Positions 1 to 10,831 are shown, counted from the stretch's first letter. The stretch is DNA of 64,000 nucleotides from Actinomyces sp. zg-332 (GCF_011751945.2 NZ_CP064951.1:1364001-1428000); one strand, 5' to 3'. Translations and numbers: made by a program. The notes: generated from the letters alone by a model not told the origin.

Positions 1-32
1 GCTATTAGTATCCAATGAATTTCTGGTAACAT
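1..32 (-). CDS. nuoN: NADH-quinone oxidoreductase subunit N, N-terminal fragment
   Basis: Only the first ten codons are in the window (MLPEIHWILI). The ATG overlaps the TAA stop of nuoM by one base (TAATG) and a GGAGGAG ribosome site lies 7 bases upstream, inside the end of nuoM. The position after nuoL-nuoM is where nuoN, the last antiporter-like membrane subunit of complex I, is found in actinobacteria. The assignment rests on gene order and translational coupling, not on homology, because too little protein is visible. Confidence 0.8.
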   Translation of the reverse strand, partial: MLPEIHWILI

Positions 33-1732
33 TACTTTTCTCCTCCAAATACAGCCATACTTTCAATAGAATCTGTTGATTGAATAGCCTTTTCATATTC
101 TAAGAATTGCTTATAATCGCCGTCTGCGTTTTTAACAATCTGTGTCTCTTTATTATAAAAATCAGAAACTTTTGAAAAACTATTCAATAGCAAGTTAGGA
201 AATATACCTATAACTAACATCAAAACAATTAGAACTCCTGCAACAAATTTTTCTCTAAAGTTCATGTCAGGGTATTCTTCATATTTTTTCGATGTTCCTG
301 CAAATATTTTTTGATATGGCAAAAGAATATAAACTGCAGATATTATGACTGCTAATACACAGATGATTGCAACCGTTGGTATTACAGAAAAAACACCCAT
401 TAGAACTAAGTATTCAGGTACAAATCCGCTAAGCCCTGGTAAAGCAACCGTTGCTAGACCACTTACTAGGAAACATCCAGCAATTACAGGGGTCTTTCTT
501 TGCATACCTCCCATGGAATTTATATCGAAAGTATTTGTGCGTTTGCCTAAATATCCAGCTGTTAGGAACAGTCCAGCAATACTTACCATGTGTGCAATCA
601 TGTATGTCAAAGCACCAGTCATAGCTAAACTTGATCCTATATATATTCCTAAGATTATAAAACCAAAGTGGGAAACTGAAGTTAGGGAAATCAAACGTAA
701 AATATTCTTTTCCCATATAGCTAGTAATCCACCATAGAAAATAGAAATCACAGCCCAAATTACGATATATATAGCTAAAAATTTACTAGCCTTAGGGAAT
801 AAAACTAAAGTGAAACTGAGCATACCAAAAGTTCCAATTTTATCTAGTATACCCACTAGTAGAGCTGATGTAGTTGGACGCGCATTCTCAACAGTAGTTG
901 TCAGCCATATATGTACAGGATACATAGGAGCTTTTATAGCAAAAGCTATGAAGAAAGATATAAATACTAGTACTTCTACTCTAAAAGGCAAGTGTAGGCT
1001 TTGAGATAAAGTATCCATATTGAATAGATATGGCGTGTATGGAGTATAAATATATATAGTTATTACTCCAAGCAACATCACTAGCCCACCTAGCAAAGAG
1101 TACAGCAAAAACTTCATTCCAGCTTTAGCTTTATCCTTGCCGATACCGAATCTAGTAACCATAAAATATGCAGGTATTAGCATTGCTTCAAACGCTAGAT
1201 AGAATACAAATAAATCACGTGTCGCAAATATAGTAATAATAAAAGCTTCCAAGAATAATACTAATGCTATATAGATTCTTTCAGCACTAATACTATTTAG
1301 ATACTGGTTTATAGCTCTTCTTGACTCTTTGCTGTGTTTTTGCTCATCTTCATCGTTATCTGAATAGATTAGAGCATATTCATTATCATTCCAACCAGCA
1401 ATCAAAACTAAAGTAACTAGTAATGCACTACCTAGAATCATAATCAGTGAAAAGGCATTTACCCCGAAGGACCATGTCACACCTAATATTGGTATCCAAG
1501 AGTACATTTCACTAAATTGGAACTTTGCAGGAGCAGTAAAATCAAACAGTATACATACTGTAATAACTTCAGCTAGAACTACGACGGAAGTTATTAGACC
1601 AATGGGCTTAGCAAAATTGCTGAGCTTTGGAACTGATAAAAGAATAGTGGCAACAATCACTAAAGTCGCAACTATAAAAGAAAAATAAGGAAAATCAAGC
1701 AAAGGAGCAACTTGTTCAGTATTAATTCTCAT
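32..1732 (-). CDS. nuoM: NADH-quinone oxidoreductase subunit M
   Basis: Antiporter-like membrane subunit of the proton-pumping complex I. The 566-residue protein is almost entirely hydrophobic, with about 14 predicted membrane helices. It contains the conserved region around residues 170-290 with the family pattern FYLAFEAMLIPAYFMV followed by KAPMYPVHIWL, where buried Glu and Lys residues take part in proton transfer. The ATG is preceded by GGAGAATAAG. It lies 9 bases after nuoL and runs directly into nuoN by stop/start overlap. A short hydrophilic insert rich in Asp, Glu and Lys (about residues 120-145) interrupts the early helices, and a polar tail of about 40 residues ends the protein. 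The assignment is secure from motif and operon position. Confidence 0.96.
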   Translation of the reverse strand: MRINTEQVAPLLDFPYFSFIVATLVIVATILLSVPKLSNFAKPIGLITSVVVLAEVITVCILFDFTAPAKFQFSEMYSWIPILGVTWSFGVNAFSLIMILGSALLVTLVLIAGWNDNEYALIYSDNDEDEQKHSKESRRAINQYLNSISAERIYIALVLFLEAFIITIFATRDLFVFYLAFEAMLIPAYFMVTRFGIGKDKAKAGMKFLLYSLLGGLVMLLGVITIYIYTPYTPYLFNMDTLSQSLHLPFRVEVLVFISFFIAFAIKAPMYPVHIWLTTTVENARPTTSALLVGILDKIGTFGMLSFTLVLFPKASKFLAIYIVIWAVISIFYGGLLAIWEKNILRLISLTSVSHFGFIILGIYIGSSLAMTGALTYMIAHMVSIAGLFLTAGYLGKRTNTFDINSMGGMQRKTPVIAGCFLVSGLATVALPGLSGFVPEYLVLMGVFSVIPTVAIICVLAVIISAVYILLPYQKIFAGTSKKYEEYPDMNFREKFVAGVLIVLMLVIGIFPNLLLNSFSKVSDFYNKETQIVKNADGDYKQFLEYEKAIQSTDSIESMAVFGGEK

Positions 1733-1741
1733 CTTATTCTC

Positions 1742-3769
1742 CTATATTCCGATTCCAAGTAGTACTGCAAAAAGGACCACGAATGTAACAAAAATATATG
1801 CTACATATTGCCTAATGTAACCATTTTGTGTCTTTGAGATTATTTCACCAATTTTTACACAGCCTGTAGCTAGTAAATCTATTAACACATCGATACCTTT
1901 ATCTGCATATCCTATAAGCTTTGTAATACCCATGAATGGCAAGACAATTAAACGATTATTAATTTCATCTTGATAAAAATCGTTACGTGCAACAACAGCC
2001 AACAGTTTATTAGCAGGAGCTACAACTCTAGATTTTACATAAGTAATATAAGCTATACCTAAACCTATAATTACACTAAGCAATGTTAATACTGTTATGA
2101 CCGGCACTGGCAAGACTGGTTCTGAATGTTTAGCATGGCCTAGTACTGGTTCGAACCAACTTACGAGCAACGAGTTATATGACAGCACCATTCCTAAGAA
2201 AACGCTAAACACACTCAAAATAACCATTGGTAGCCACATCAAAATATTGCTTTCATGTGGAGAGTAAGTCCTAGTAAGTGTTGCATTGTGAATACCTTTT
2301 TCTACAGCATTGTCAACAGCAGTATCTGAAGTAACTGGACTATGAGCGTTCTTATTATCCACACCATGACTTTGAGTATACGTAAATCTTTCTTTGCCAT
2401 GGAAAATCATAAAGAACAAACGTGACATATAGAAAGCTGTAACTCCAGCACCCACTAGAGCAACAAATCCGAATATCCAAGCAAAAGTTTCTCCGTGATT
2501 AGCTGACATAAAAGCAGCTTCGATTATTTTGTCTTTTGACCAGAAACCACTCAAAGGCGGTACTCCCAGAATTGCTAACCAGCCTATCGCAAATGTTACC
2601 CAAGTTATTTTCATATATTTGCTAAGCCCACCAAAATTGAATATTTCAACGTCATCGTTCATGGCGTGCATTACAGAACCAGCACCTAGGAACAGTTGGG
2701 CTTTAAAGAAACCGTGTGTAAATAGGTGGAATATTGCAAATGCGTAACCGACTGGCCCTAATCCTGCAGCTAACATCATGTACCCAATTTGGCTCATCGT
2801 AGAAGCGGCTAGAACTTTCTTCATATCTGTCTTAGCACATCCAACTACAGCACCGAACACTAGGGTTGCTGCACCCACGATTGCTACAACTAAGGTGACT
2901 GTAGGAGTTAGTACATATATAGGAGCTGAACGCACAACTAGGTATACACCTGCTGTAACCATTGTTGCCGCGTGTATCAGTGCTGAAACTGGAGTTGGAC
3001 CTGCCATAGCATCGCCAAGCCACGCCTGCAAAGGTAGTTGTGCAGATTTACCACAAGCACCCATTAGCAAAAATACACCGATTATGCTTGCTTGAGTCAT
3101 AGACATGTTGCTGGTAAATACTTCAGAGTAGTTTAGTGAGCCTGTGAAAGCTAGTATTGCCATCATCGCTACAAGCAGACCAGCATCACCTACGCGGTTC
3201 ATAACAAAAGCTTTTTTAGCAGCTTTAGCATTATTTACGTCATGATTCCAAAAACCGATAAGCAAGTATGAGGTTAAACCTACGCCTTCCCAACCAACAA
3301 ATAGCAAAGTATATGAATCAGCTAGAATTAAAATAAGCATTGCAGCTATGAATAAATTCAAATATGCAAAAAACCTACGTCTGTCTCTATCATGTTCCAT
3401 ATAAGCTATGGAGTAAACGTGTATTAAGAAACCTACAAAAGTGACTAGAACTAAGAAAATCAACGATAGTGGATCTACTAGAAAAGCAAAACTTAAGTTT
3501 ATTTTGTCTACGTTTATCCAGTCAAAATATGTGATTTGTTGAACACGTTCAGCTGTTGGCAAAAACATGAAGTGAATTAGCGTGCCAATACCTATAATTG
3601 CTGATATTCCACTCGCCATACAAGCAAGTATGTGACCATATTTGTCTACACGCCTAGCTAATACTAATAATAGTAATGCTGATATAAAAGGTACTAATAT
3701 TACAAGACCTATATAGTTAGTCAGACCTGTCGCTTGTGAATATTTTTCTAGTATTTGTGTTGTAATCAT
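1742..3769 (-). CDS. nuoL: NADH-quinone oxidoreductase subunit L
   Basis: Largest antiporter-like subunit of complex I (675 residues), carrying the proton channel farthest from the peripheral arm and the long lateral helix at its C terminus. Visible family signatures are LLFVGWEGVGLTSYLLIGFW and the LPLQAWLGDAMAGPTPVSAL segment with its conserved Lys/His surroundings. The longest frame starts at a GTG at 3778, but the ATG at 3769 sits 8 bases after an excellent AGGAGG and is preferred. It begins 14 bases after nuoK. A hydrophilic insert around residues 460-500 (rich in His, Asn and Asp) lies between late helices. Confidence 0.96.
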   Translation of the reverse strand: MITTQILEKYSQATGLTNYIGLVILVPFISALLLLVLARRVDKYGHILACMASGISAIIGIGTLIHFMFLPTAERVQQITYFDWINVDKINLSFAFLVDPLSLIFLVLVTFVGFLIHVYSIAYMEHDRDRRRFFAYLNLFIAAMLILILADSYTLLFVGWEGVGLTSYLLIGFWNHDVNNAKAAKKAFVMNRVGDAGLLVAMMAILAFTGSLNYSEVFTSNMSMTQASIIGVFLLMGACGKSAQLPLQAWLGDAMAGPTPVSALIHAATMVTAGVYLVVRSAPIYVLTPTVTLVVAIVGAATLVFGAVVGCAKTDMKKVLAASTMSQIGYMMLAAGLGPVGYAFAIFHLFTHGFFKAQLFLGAGSVMHAMNDDVEIFNFGGLSKYMKITWVTFAIGWLAILGVPPLSGFWSKDKIIEAAFMSANHGETFAWIFGFVALVGAGVTAFYMSRLFFMIFHGKERFTYTQSHGVDNKNAHSPVTSDTAVDNAVEKGIHNATLTRTYSPHESNILMWLPMVILSVFSVFLGMVLSYNSLLVSWFEPVLGHAKHSEPVLPVPVITVLTLLSVIIGLGIAYITYVKSRVVAPANKLLAVVARNDFYQDEINNRLIVLPFMGITKLIGYADKGIDVLIDLLATGCVKIGEIISKTQNGYIRQYVAYIFVTFVVLFAVLLGIGI

Positions 3770-3783
3770 GTTTTTCACCTCCT

Positions 3784-4083
3784 CTAGTACTTCAAATCAC
3801 TTATTTGATCGATAGAAGTTGTATTTTTAGTCTTGAATATTGAAATAATTAGAGCCAAACCAATAACTACTTCAGCAGCAGCTACAATAATTATTGAGAA
3901 AGCAAAAGTTTGACCTTCAATGTCTGTATGTATTCTAGAAAAAGTAACCAACATCAAGTTTGCAGCATTTAACATTAGTTCTATTCCTAGTAATGATATT
4001 AGTATGCTTCGCCTAATAATTACTGTTACTGCACCTATAGTAAACATCAGGAGAGCAAGAATAATATAATTCGTGTAAATCAT
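3784..4083 (-). CDS. nuoK: NADH-quinone oxidoreductase subunit K
   Basis: Small membrane subunit (99 residues, three helices) of complex I, contributing conserved buried glutamates to the proton path between NuoH and the antiporter subunits. The family pattern GIELMLNAANLMLVTFSR and AAAEVVIGLALI is present, with Glu in both. Its ATG overlaps the nuoJ stop (ATGA) and an AGGAG site precedes it. Length is normal for the family. Confidence 0.97.
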   Translation of the reverse strand: MIYTNYIILALLMFTIGAVTVIIRRSILISLLGIELMLNAANLMLVTFSRIHTDIEGQTFAFSIIIVAAAEVVIGLALIISIFKTKNTTSIDQISDLKY

Positions 4084-4865
4084 TGTTTTTCTCCTGTACT
4101 ACCGTCAATAATTTCTATCTTATTTTCAGGTGCTTTACCAATTTGTCCACTAAGCTTGTAAGTTTCAAAAATTGAATCTTCAATTACTTCACCTGTGTCC
4201 CCTGATATATTTTCCATATTACAAGCATTCGAAGTGGCATATACACCTGGCATTGCTTTTTGTGAAAGAGTGTTTTTGCCTTCAGCAAATTCACGCATTC
4301 TTTGTTCAGCTAGTTCTATTTGAGACTGCCCAACATGCTTTCTACCTGAATGGACGAGCAATAATGCCCCTATAGCAGCAGCGACTAATAGTATCGCCAA
4401 AATATGCATAGTAAAGTAGTGTTTTGTGAAGAAAGATACTGCTATGAGTTTTGGGTTTTCTGTAGATATATTTTTTTGCACTTCGTGTTTTTCTGTAACG
4501 TTTACAGACACGTATAATGCGAATATAAATAGGAAAGCAAACACTATCCCAGAAATTATTCCAAGTATTTTCAAAGCATTAGTTCCCTTATTTGATACTA
4601 CTTTATCTTTATGATGTGTGCCTATTAACATTATTACAAATAGGAACATCATCAAGATTGCACCTGTGTAAACAACTATCTGTGTTATACCGAGGAAAGT
4701 AGCATTTTGAGCTATATATAGCACCGCTAATCCGAGCATTACTCCGAGCATAGACACAACAGCGTGTACTGGTTTTTTAGCAAAACAAACACCCAAAGCA
4801 CAAGCAATCATTATTACGGCGCATACCCAAAATAAGGTGGTCTCGGTCATGAGAAAGTCTAACAT
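4080..4865 (-). CDS. nuoJ: NADH-quinone oxidoreductase subunit J
   Basis: Membrane subunit of complex I with five predicted helices in the first ~185 residues, including the NuoJ pattern VVSMLGVMLGLAVLYI followed by QIVVYTGAILMMFLFVIML. The remaining ~75 residues are a hydrophilic C-terminal extension (261 residues in total against about 170-200 for many bacterial NuoJ). Actinobacterial NuoJ proteins are often extended, so this is not taken as an error. The start overlaps the nuoI stop (TGATG) and GGAGG lies upstream. Confidence 0.95.
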   Translation of the reverse strand: MLDFLMTETTLFWVCAVIMIACALGVCFAKKPVHAVVSMLGVMLGLAVLYIAQNATFLGITQIVVYTGAILMMFLFVIMLIGTHHKDKVVSNKGTNALKILGIISGIVFAFLFIFALYVSVNVTEKHEVQKNISTENPKLIAVSFFTKHYFTMHILAILLVAAAIGALLLVHSGRKHVGQSQIELAEQRMREFAEGKNTLSQKAMPGVYATSNACNMENISGDTGEVIEDSIFETYKLSGQIGKAPENKIEIIDGSTGEKQ

Positions 4866-5554
4866 CAGTTTTCCTCCAAACCATCACTTTGTTTTGGATA
4901 ATTAGAGTCAGAACTACTAGCAGAATCAAAGTTTTTCAAACTTTCATCTTCTGGTCTATTTTCTTTAACCCATTCGATTTGATTAGCCGTTACCCCTCTT
5001 ATTTGACCCTTATAGTAAGTTCTTTCAGTACTATTTTCTGCCATTGGATGAGGTGGATTTAGCATTGTTTTTTCCAAAGGAACAAGCAAATCTTCTTTAT
5101 CGTAAATTAGTTTTCGTCTAGTGTCATCAGCTATCTCAAAATCGTTATTCATAGTTAAAGCTCTTGTAGGACAAGCTTGAATACACATACCACAAAATAT
5201 GCAACGCAAATAGTTTACCTGCCATATTTTGCCGTATCGTTCACCTGGAGAATACTGTTCCTCAGGTGTATTTTCTCCAGCTTCAACATAAATAGCGTCT
5301 GCTGGGCAAGCCATTGCACACAACTCACAGCCAACACACTTTTCCAAGCCATCTTCATGCCTGTTAAGCTGATGTTTACCATGGAATCTAGGTTCCGTTG
5401 GTGTTTTCTTGAACGGATACTGTTCAGTAACATACGGTTCAAATGCTGATTTGAAAGTTACTCCAAACCCTGCAACTGGGGCAAGCATTTCCTCAATAGG
5501 TCCCTGCTTGTCATGTTCAAAGAACTCTTCTCCGTATTTTTCTTTTTCAGTCAT
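4865..5554 (-). CDS. nuoI: NADH-quinone oxidoreductase subunit I (two 4Fe-4S clusters)
   Basis: Ferredoxin-like subunit (229 residues) that holds clusters N6a and N6b and passes electrons toward NuoB. Two cysteine motifs are visible: [12 protein letters not shown] and [12 protein letters not shown]. The longest open frame begins at 5668, deep inside nuoH. The ATG at 5554 is chosen because it has a GGTGAG site and overlaps the nuoH stop by only 8 bases, the same spacing seen at three other junctions of this operon. The C-terminal ~60 residues are polar and poorly conserved. Confidence 0.96.
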   Translation of the reverse strand: MTEKEKYGEEFFEHDKQGPIEEMLAPVAGFGVTFKSAFEPYVTEQYPFKKTPTEPRFHGKHQLNRHEDGLEKCVGCELCAMACPADAIYVEAGENTPEEQYSPGERYGKIWQVNYLRCIFCGMCIQACPTRALTMNNDFEIADDTRRKLIYDKEDLLVPLEKTMLNPPHPMAENSTERTYYKGQIRGVTANQIEWVKENRPEDESLKNFDSASSSDSNYPKQSDGLEEN

Positions 5555-6983
5555 TGCTCTCACCATTTTCAGTTGGCTGCTGCACTTGATTGTGTTCCAA
5601 ACGTTTTTGACGCTCAGATTTTTCAAGTTTTTGTCCAGGTAAAGCTGGAACTGGGAAACCTTGTACAAGATTAGGTATTATTTCGTAGCCATCGTCGTCA
5701 ACTTCAAAGCCATTAGAAGCATATTCACCATAAGCTTTAACTTTGGAATCGCCATCGCTTGAATTTTCATGCTTCTTGTTCTGGTTCTTTTTATTCTTAG
5801 CAAATAGTAAAGAAATGAATGGCGAAATAATCATCAAAGCTAAAATACCTATAACTGCGTAAGCCGTAATTCTAAGCGGTATTGATCCATTTAACATAGT
5901 AAATATATCTACTTTCCATAAGACTGCTGATGCTTGGGAAAGCATGACGATAAATAACCACACTAGAGATGCTGGTATGAGTACTTTCCATCCAAATTTC
6001 ATGAATTGGTCATATCTGAAACGCAATAATGTAGCCCTTATCCAAACCATCATGATTATGAAGAACCAAACTTTTCCAATAAACCATAGTATTGGCCAAA
6101 AACCAGTATTCAAGTATCCATCAGCAATATAAGATAACCCGAATGGAGCACGCCATCCACCTAAGAATAAGGTAGTAGCAACTGCTGAAACGTTGAACAT
6201 ATTTATATACTCAGCTAGGAAAAACCAAGCAAATTTCATGGAAGAGTATTCAATCATGTGTCCAGCTAAAAGCTCACCTTCTGCTTCAGGTAAGTCAAAT
6301 GGTAGCCTATTTACTTCACCCATCATTGATATGAAATATATTATGAAAGCTGGCATTAATGGGAACATCCACCACACTTGTGTTTGTGCGTCCACAATCT
6401 CGCTTGTTGACATCGACTTTGAAACCAAAAATACAGTAACTAGAGATAGCCCCATTGATAGTTCGTAAGAAATTATTTGAGCACAAGATCGTATAGAACC
6501 TAGCAAAGGAAAAGTCGAAGTAGAGGACCAACCGCCAAGTACGATACCGTATACTCCCAAAGCAGTAATTGCCAATATATATAGGACTGCCACATTCATA
6601 TCAGTCAACTGCAAAGGTGTAGAATGCCCGAAAATTTCAACATTAGGTCCAAATGGGATAACGCTGTAAACCATGAAAGCTGAAAAAGCTACAAGGAAAG
6701 GAGAAAGAACATAAATGAACTTATCTGCACCTTTTAGCCAGAAATCTTCTTTCATGACTAGTTTCAATGCATCCGCAATTGATTGAAATAGCCCAAAAGG
6801 ACCATGTACGTTAGGACCTGGGCGGGTTTGCAATAATCCTATTCCACGACGTTCAACCCACAAAGCCATGATGACAGAAGTGAGCAAAAATCCGACTATG
6901 AATGTGGCTTTAATCGCAGTCAACCACCATGTTTCCTGAGAGAAATCAGCCATTGGTAGCAGTATTGCAGGTATATTAGTCAT
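5547..6983 (-). CDS. nuoH: NADH-quinone oxidoreductase subunit H
   Basis: Membrane subunit that forms most of the quinone-entry chamber at the joint between the two arms of complex I. Typical patterns are the ERR(G)[11 protein letters not shown] loop near residue 45 and [33 protein letters not shown] near residue 230. The protein is 478 residues. The membrane core ends near residue 400 and is followed by about 75 hydrophilic residues, a long tail compared with the roughly 325-residue proteobacterial subunit but common in actinobacteria. GGAGG precedes the ATG, which overlaps the nuoG stop by 8 bases. Confidence 0.97.
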   Translation of the reverse strand: MTNIPAILLPMADFSQETWWLTAIKATFIVGFLLTSVIMALWVERRGIGLLQTRPGPNVHGPFGLFQSIADALKLVMKEDFWLKGADKFIYVLSPFLVAFSAFMVYSVIPFGPNVEIFGHSTPLQLTDMNVAVLYILAITALGVYGIVLGGWSSTSTFPLLGSIRSCAQIISYELSMGLSLVTVFLVSKSMSTSEIVDAQTQVWWMFPLMPAFIIYFISMMGEVNRLPFDLPEAEGELLAGHMIEYSSMKFAWFFLAEYINMFNVSAVATTLFLGGWRAPFGLSYIADGYLNTGFWPILWFIGKVWFFIIMMVWIRATLLRFRYDQFMKFGWKVLIPASLVWLFIVMLSQASAVLWKVDIFTMLNGSIPLRITAYAVIGILALMIISPFISLLFAKNKKNQNKKHENSSDGDSKVKAYGEYASNGFEVDDDGYEIIPNLVQGFPVPALPGQKLEKSERQKRLEHNQVQQPTENGESND

Positions 6984-9546
6984 TGCTTTCCTCCAATACC
7001 TTCTCTATTCCATTTGCACAGCACAAGTCTAATTTTTCAATCAACACTTTTTGCCCGTTATCTATCTTCAATGTCTTATACACCTTACTGTTACAAGCAT
7101 TTTGAGGAATCCAAATCATTTTGTCGCTCATTTGAGTAATTTGTACGGGTAAAACTATTGATTGTAGATCCGTTTCTAGATTTTCACTATGGGTATCATT
7201 TAAGGTATCAAAATAGGTAACAATTTTAATTTTGTCACCTGTTTTTATACCAAGCTTATTAGCAGTATTTTGTGATAACCTAGCAACACTCATTCTGGAA
7301 GAATTTTGTAGATGTATATTAGATTTTATCTTTATTCCGTCATCTAGCAGAGTTTTTGATGTCACTAAACTCAAGACATTATCGGCTAAATTATCATTAG
7401 ATACTTCAGGAAGTACACTTTCATAGTAGTCTAATTGCTTGACATGCTTAGATATTGATTCAACTTTTTCTAACTCGGCGTGAACTTTAGCCAATGTTTG
7501 TAAGTTCAAATCAACGTTTTTTAGCTCAGCAATAGTTGATAGGACTTCCCTGTCGCTCATAAATACTGTTGTAAATAGCTGTCCGAAAGGTAGCTTATCT
7601 CCAACCCAGTTTACGTATGTACCGTTCTTTTCGCTAGGTGGTGCAACAGGTAAAACTATGTCAGCAAAGCTAGTCACTTCACTTTCCCTAACTTCTAAGG
7701 AAACAACATTAGCTTTCTCTAGAGCTTTGATAAATTTTTCTCGATTAGGATAATCATCAATATCAACACCACCAACAAACAAAGTCTGTATTTGTCCAAT
7801 TATGACTTTATCTAAAATATCGTCATAATCTTTGTATTCATCAGTAGGTATTAAACTATCCCATATTTGGGAAAGTTCAGCCAGTGATTCATTATCTTTT
7901 ACACTAATTGCATTAGGTAGCAAGTTAGGTGTTATTCCATACCTAAAACCAGCACCTTCACTTATACGCCTTGGTATGAAAGCTAGTTTTGCTTTTATTT
8001 TTTCAGCAAATTCCACAACAGTTGGTAAGTAATCTACTGCTTTCTCGCCGGCAATTACTACTGCACTATTCTCAGTTAAATCTTGTATAAGCTCTGAGTA
8101 TGACTGTGAATTGAAAAGTTCATTTAGCTTATCAGCTTGCTTACCTACTTCATATTCCAAAAGTTTTGCAGATAATTTTTTAGAACCTGGACTTTGAAAT
8201 GGGTTTAATGCGTAAACTTTAGCGGAATTATTCCTGACACTCTTGTATAGTTTTAGGAAAACGCTCGTACATTCTTCTTCCGGTTCAAAGTCAATTAGAA
8301 CTATATTCTTAGCATTTTCTAAATCTACGTATTCAGCGAAGTTTTCTTTGCTGTCTAAATATTCTATTGAACGGTTATAAGCAAAGATTTCTTCATTTAC
8401 ATTTGTATGTCTGTATCTGAAGTCAATAGCATTAGTTTGTCCAACAACCCTAGCAAATTTTGACCAAGCATAGGCATCTTCAACTGTTAAACAACCACCT
8501 GGTAAAAAGCCTATTTTAGTTTCTAGCAATGGAAGTAATTTCATGTAGGCATTACCCCAACTACTTTCTTTACCATCAACTATTGGTTTAGTTATACGGT
8601 TTTTATCATTTTGCCAAGTGTAACCAAAGCGCTCTTTATCGTTTAACCAACCTTCAGTAGTTTCATAGTCACCAGACACATTCCGTCGAAGAATCTTATT
8701 GTTTCTTATGTCTACGTTCAAAACAGTACCTGAAGAATCAAACTCACTTACAGCTTGATGAGTCACAAGGTCAAAAGGACGTGCCTTAAAACGATAAGAT
8801 TTAGATGTCAAAGCACCAACTGGACAAATATCTATAATATTTCCACTAAAATATGAAGCAAAACTTTGTCCTTTTGATGTCAATAAATCTAGGTCTAAGT
8901 CAGAGCCACATGAATTTGAAGCGTCACCAAAGTAAAAATTACCATCACTATCTGGAGCGAATCTACCGATTTCTTCTCTAGTACCTCTAAGTTGTAAGTC
9001 AATAAATGGATCTCCAGCTATTTCCTTAGCAAAGCGCACGCATTTTTGGCAAAGAATACATCTTTGTCTATCTAATAATATTTGTTCAGAAAGTGAAACT
9101 GGTTTTTCTTTTACACGCTTTTCATCACAAAAACGAGATTGCGTACGACCAACTTGATAAGCATGATCTTGCAAAGGACACTGACCTGCTTTATCACATA
9201 TAGGACAATCTAAAGGATGGTTCAATAAAATGAACTCCATTATTCCCTCTTGTGCTTTCTTTGCTGTTTCACTAGAAAGCTGAGTTTTCACCTCCATATT
9301 TTCCATCACGGTCATAGCGCAAGATGGTTGAGGTTTAGGCATTGGTCTTACAACGCCTTCTCTATCAGGCATAGCAATTTCTACTAAACACTGTCTACAA
9401 GCCGCAACAGGTTTTAGCAAAGGATGGTCGCAAAAACGAGGTATATGTATACCTAGTTCTTCAGCAGCACGTATCACCAATGTGCCAGCTGGAACACTCA
9501 CTTCTTTACCATCAATTTTTAAGGTAACTAAGTTTTGTTCAGTCAT
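6976..9546 (-). CDS. nuoG: NADH-quinone oxidoreductase subunit G
   Basis: Large peripheral-arm subunit (856 residues) carrying iron-sulfur clusters. From the N terminus there is a 2Fe-2S domain (Cys39, Cys50, Cys53, Cys76), the His/Cys motif HPLDCPICDKAGQC, and 4Fe-4S cysteines in CILCQKC. A degenerate molybdopterin-oxidoreductase-like domain without a catalytic role fills the rest. The longest frame starts at 9678 inside nuoF. The ATG at 9546 is preceded by GGAGGTGAC and overlaps the nuoF stop by 8 bases, so it is preferred. The second half is more diverged than the first, as usual for this subunit. Confidence 0.96.
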   Translation of the reverse strand: MTEQNLVTLKIDGKEVSVPAGTLVIRAAEELGIHIPRFCDHPLLKPVAACRQCLVEIAMPDREGVVRPMPKPQPSCAMTVMENMEVKTQLSSETAKKAQEGIMEFILLNHPLDCPICDKAGQCPLQDHAYQVGRTQSRFCDEKRVKEKPVSLSEQILLDRQRCILCQKCVRFAKEIAGDPFIDLQLRGTREEIGRFAPDSDGNFYFGDASNSCGSDLDLDLLTSKGQSFASYFSGNIIDICPVGALTSKSYRFKARPFDLVTHQAVSEFDSSGTVLNVDIRNNKILRRNVSGDYETTEGWLNDKERFGYTWQNDKNRITKPIVDGKESSWGNAYMKLLPLLETKIGFLPGGCLTVEDAYAWSKFARVVGQTNAIDFRYRHTNVNEEIFAYNRSIEYLDSKENFAEYVDLENAKNIVLIDFEPEEECTSVFLKLYKSVRNNSAKVYALNPFQSPGSKKLSAKLLEYEVGKQADKLNELFNSQSYSELIQDLTENSAVVIAGEKAVDYLPTVVEFAEKIKAKLAFIPRRISEGAGFRYGITPNLLPNAISVKDNESLAELSQIWDSLIPTDEYKDYDDILDKVIIGQIQTLFVGGVDIDDYPNREKFIKALEKANVVSLEVRESEVTSFADIVLPVAPPSEKNGTYVNWVGDKLPFGQLFTTVFMSDREVLSTIAELKNVDLNLQTLAKVHAELEKVESISKHVKQLDYYESVLPEVSNDNLADNVLSLVTSKTLLDDGIKIKSNIHLQNSSRMSVARLSQNTANKLGIKTGDKIKIVTYFDTLNDTHSENLETDLQSIVLPVQITQMSDKMIWIPQNACNSKVYKTLKIDNGQKVLIEKLDLCCANGIEKVLEESND

Positions 9547-10831
9547 TTTTGTCACCTCCAAAAATTGTAGTTCTCTTATACGGATATAGTTCCCAAGCTG
9601 GTATGGATTTACATCCTGCTTCAAATTCTTCTCTGAATGTTTGAATACCAGACCTAACAGGAGTACAAGCAGCATCACCTAAGGCACAGAAAGAACGACC
9701 TGCTAAGTTTTGAGTAATATCTAGCAATAAATCAACGTCACCTTCATGTCCTTTACCTTCTTCAATCCTGTGAAGTATTTTACGCATCCAATATGTACCT
9801 TCACGACATGGAGTACACTTTCCACAAGATTCATGATTATAGAAATCTGCCCAACGGGTAACAACGCGAACTGCTGATGTAGTCTCGTCAAAGACTTGTA
9901 AAGCTCTAGTACCAAGCATAGAACCAGCTTGTCCTACTGACTCATAATCCAAAGGTATATCTAAGTGCTCTTCGGTAAAAATCGGAGTTGAGGAACCACC
10001 TGGAGTCCAAAATTTTAACTTATGCCCTTTTCTTATTCCACCAGCCATATCAATAAGTTCTCTCATCGTTATCCCCAGTGGAGCTTCAAATTGACCAGGA
10101 TTTTGAACATGTCCTGAAAGTGAATATATGGCATGTCCTTTAGATTTTTCAGTACCTAAACCGGCAAACCATTCATCTCCATTAGCAATAATTCCTGGAA
10201 CACTGGAGACAGATTCGACGTTATTTATAATTGTAGGTCTAGCATATAGACCTGCTACTGCTGGGAAAGGAGGTTTTAATCTCGGGTGTCCTCTGCGTCC
10301 TTCAAGTGAATCTAAAAGAGCTGTTTCTTCACCACAAATATAGGCACCAGCACCAGCATGCACAGTAATTTTTAGGTCAGGCACATACTGTTTATCAGTA
10401 AATTCTCTAGCTGCTGCAAGTAACCTACGATAAACGTGTACTACTTCACCTCTCAAATAAACAAAAGCGTGTTTTGACTGTATAGCATGACAAGCAATAG
10501 CTATTCCCTCAATTAGTAGGTGTGGATTAGCCATCAAGAAAGGTATGTCTTTACAAGTACCAGGCTCTGATTCATCAGCATTTACAACAAGATACCTATC
10601 TTTTCCATCATAAGGAGGTAAGAATGACCACTTTAAACCTGTTGGGAAACCAGCACCACCACGTCCACGCAAACCTGAATTTTTAACGATTTCGATAACT
10701 TCTGCTGGTTCCATTTTAAGAGCCTTAGGCAATGCTTGATACCCACCATTTGCTATGTAGGTATCAATTTTCCAAGAATTTGGAATACCCCAGTTTTTAC
10801 TTAGTACTGGTAAAAGTTTTGAAGCTGTCAT
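9539..10831 (-). CDS. nuoF: NADH-quinone oxidoreductase subunit F (NADH- and FMN-binding)
   Basis: Entry point of electrons into complex I: it binds NADH and FMN and one 4Fe-4S cluster. The FMN/NADH loop GLRGRGGAGFPTGLKW is near residue 52. The cluster cysteines are in SCGKCTPCREGT and in the later FCALGDAACTP. The 430-residue length is normal. The ATG overlaps the nuoE stop by 4 bases, indicating translational coupling with its partner subunit. Confidence 0.98.
   Translation of the reverse strand: MTASKLLPVLSKNWGIPNSWKIDTYIANGGYQALPKALKMEPAEVIEIVKNSGLRGRGGAGFPTGLKWSFLPPYDGKDRYLVVNADESEPGTCKDIPFLMANPHLLIEGIAIACHAIQSKHAFVYLRGEVVHVYRRLLAAAREFTDKQYVPDLKITVHAGAGAYICGEETALLDSLEGRRGHPRLKPPFPAVAGLYARPTIINNVESVSSVPGIIANGDEWFAGLGTEKSKGHAIYSLSGHVQNPGQFEAPLGITMRELIDMAGGIRKGHKLKFWTPGGSSTPIFTEEHLDIPLDYESVGQAGSMLGTRALQVFDETTSAVRVVTRWADFYNHESCGKCTPCREGTYWMRKILHRIEEGKGHEGDVDLLLDITQNLAGRSFCALGDAACTPVRSGIQTFREEFEAGCKSIPAWELYPYKRTTIFGGDKND

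Noticed and set aside
345-737. Plus-strand open frame of 130 codons inside nuoM
   Set aside because: It overlaps a clear membrane-protein gene on the other strand, has no ribosome site and no recognisable family pattern.
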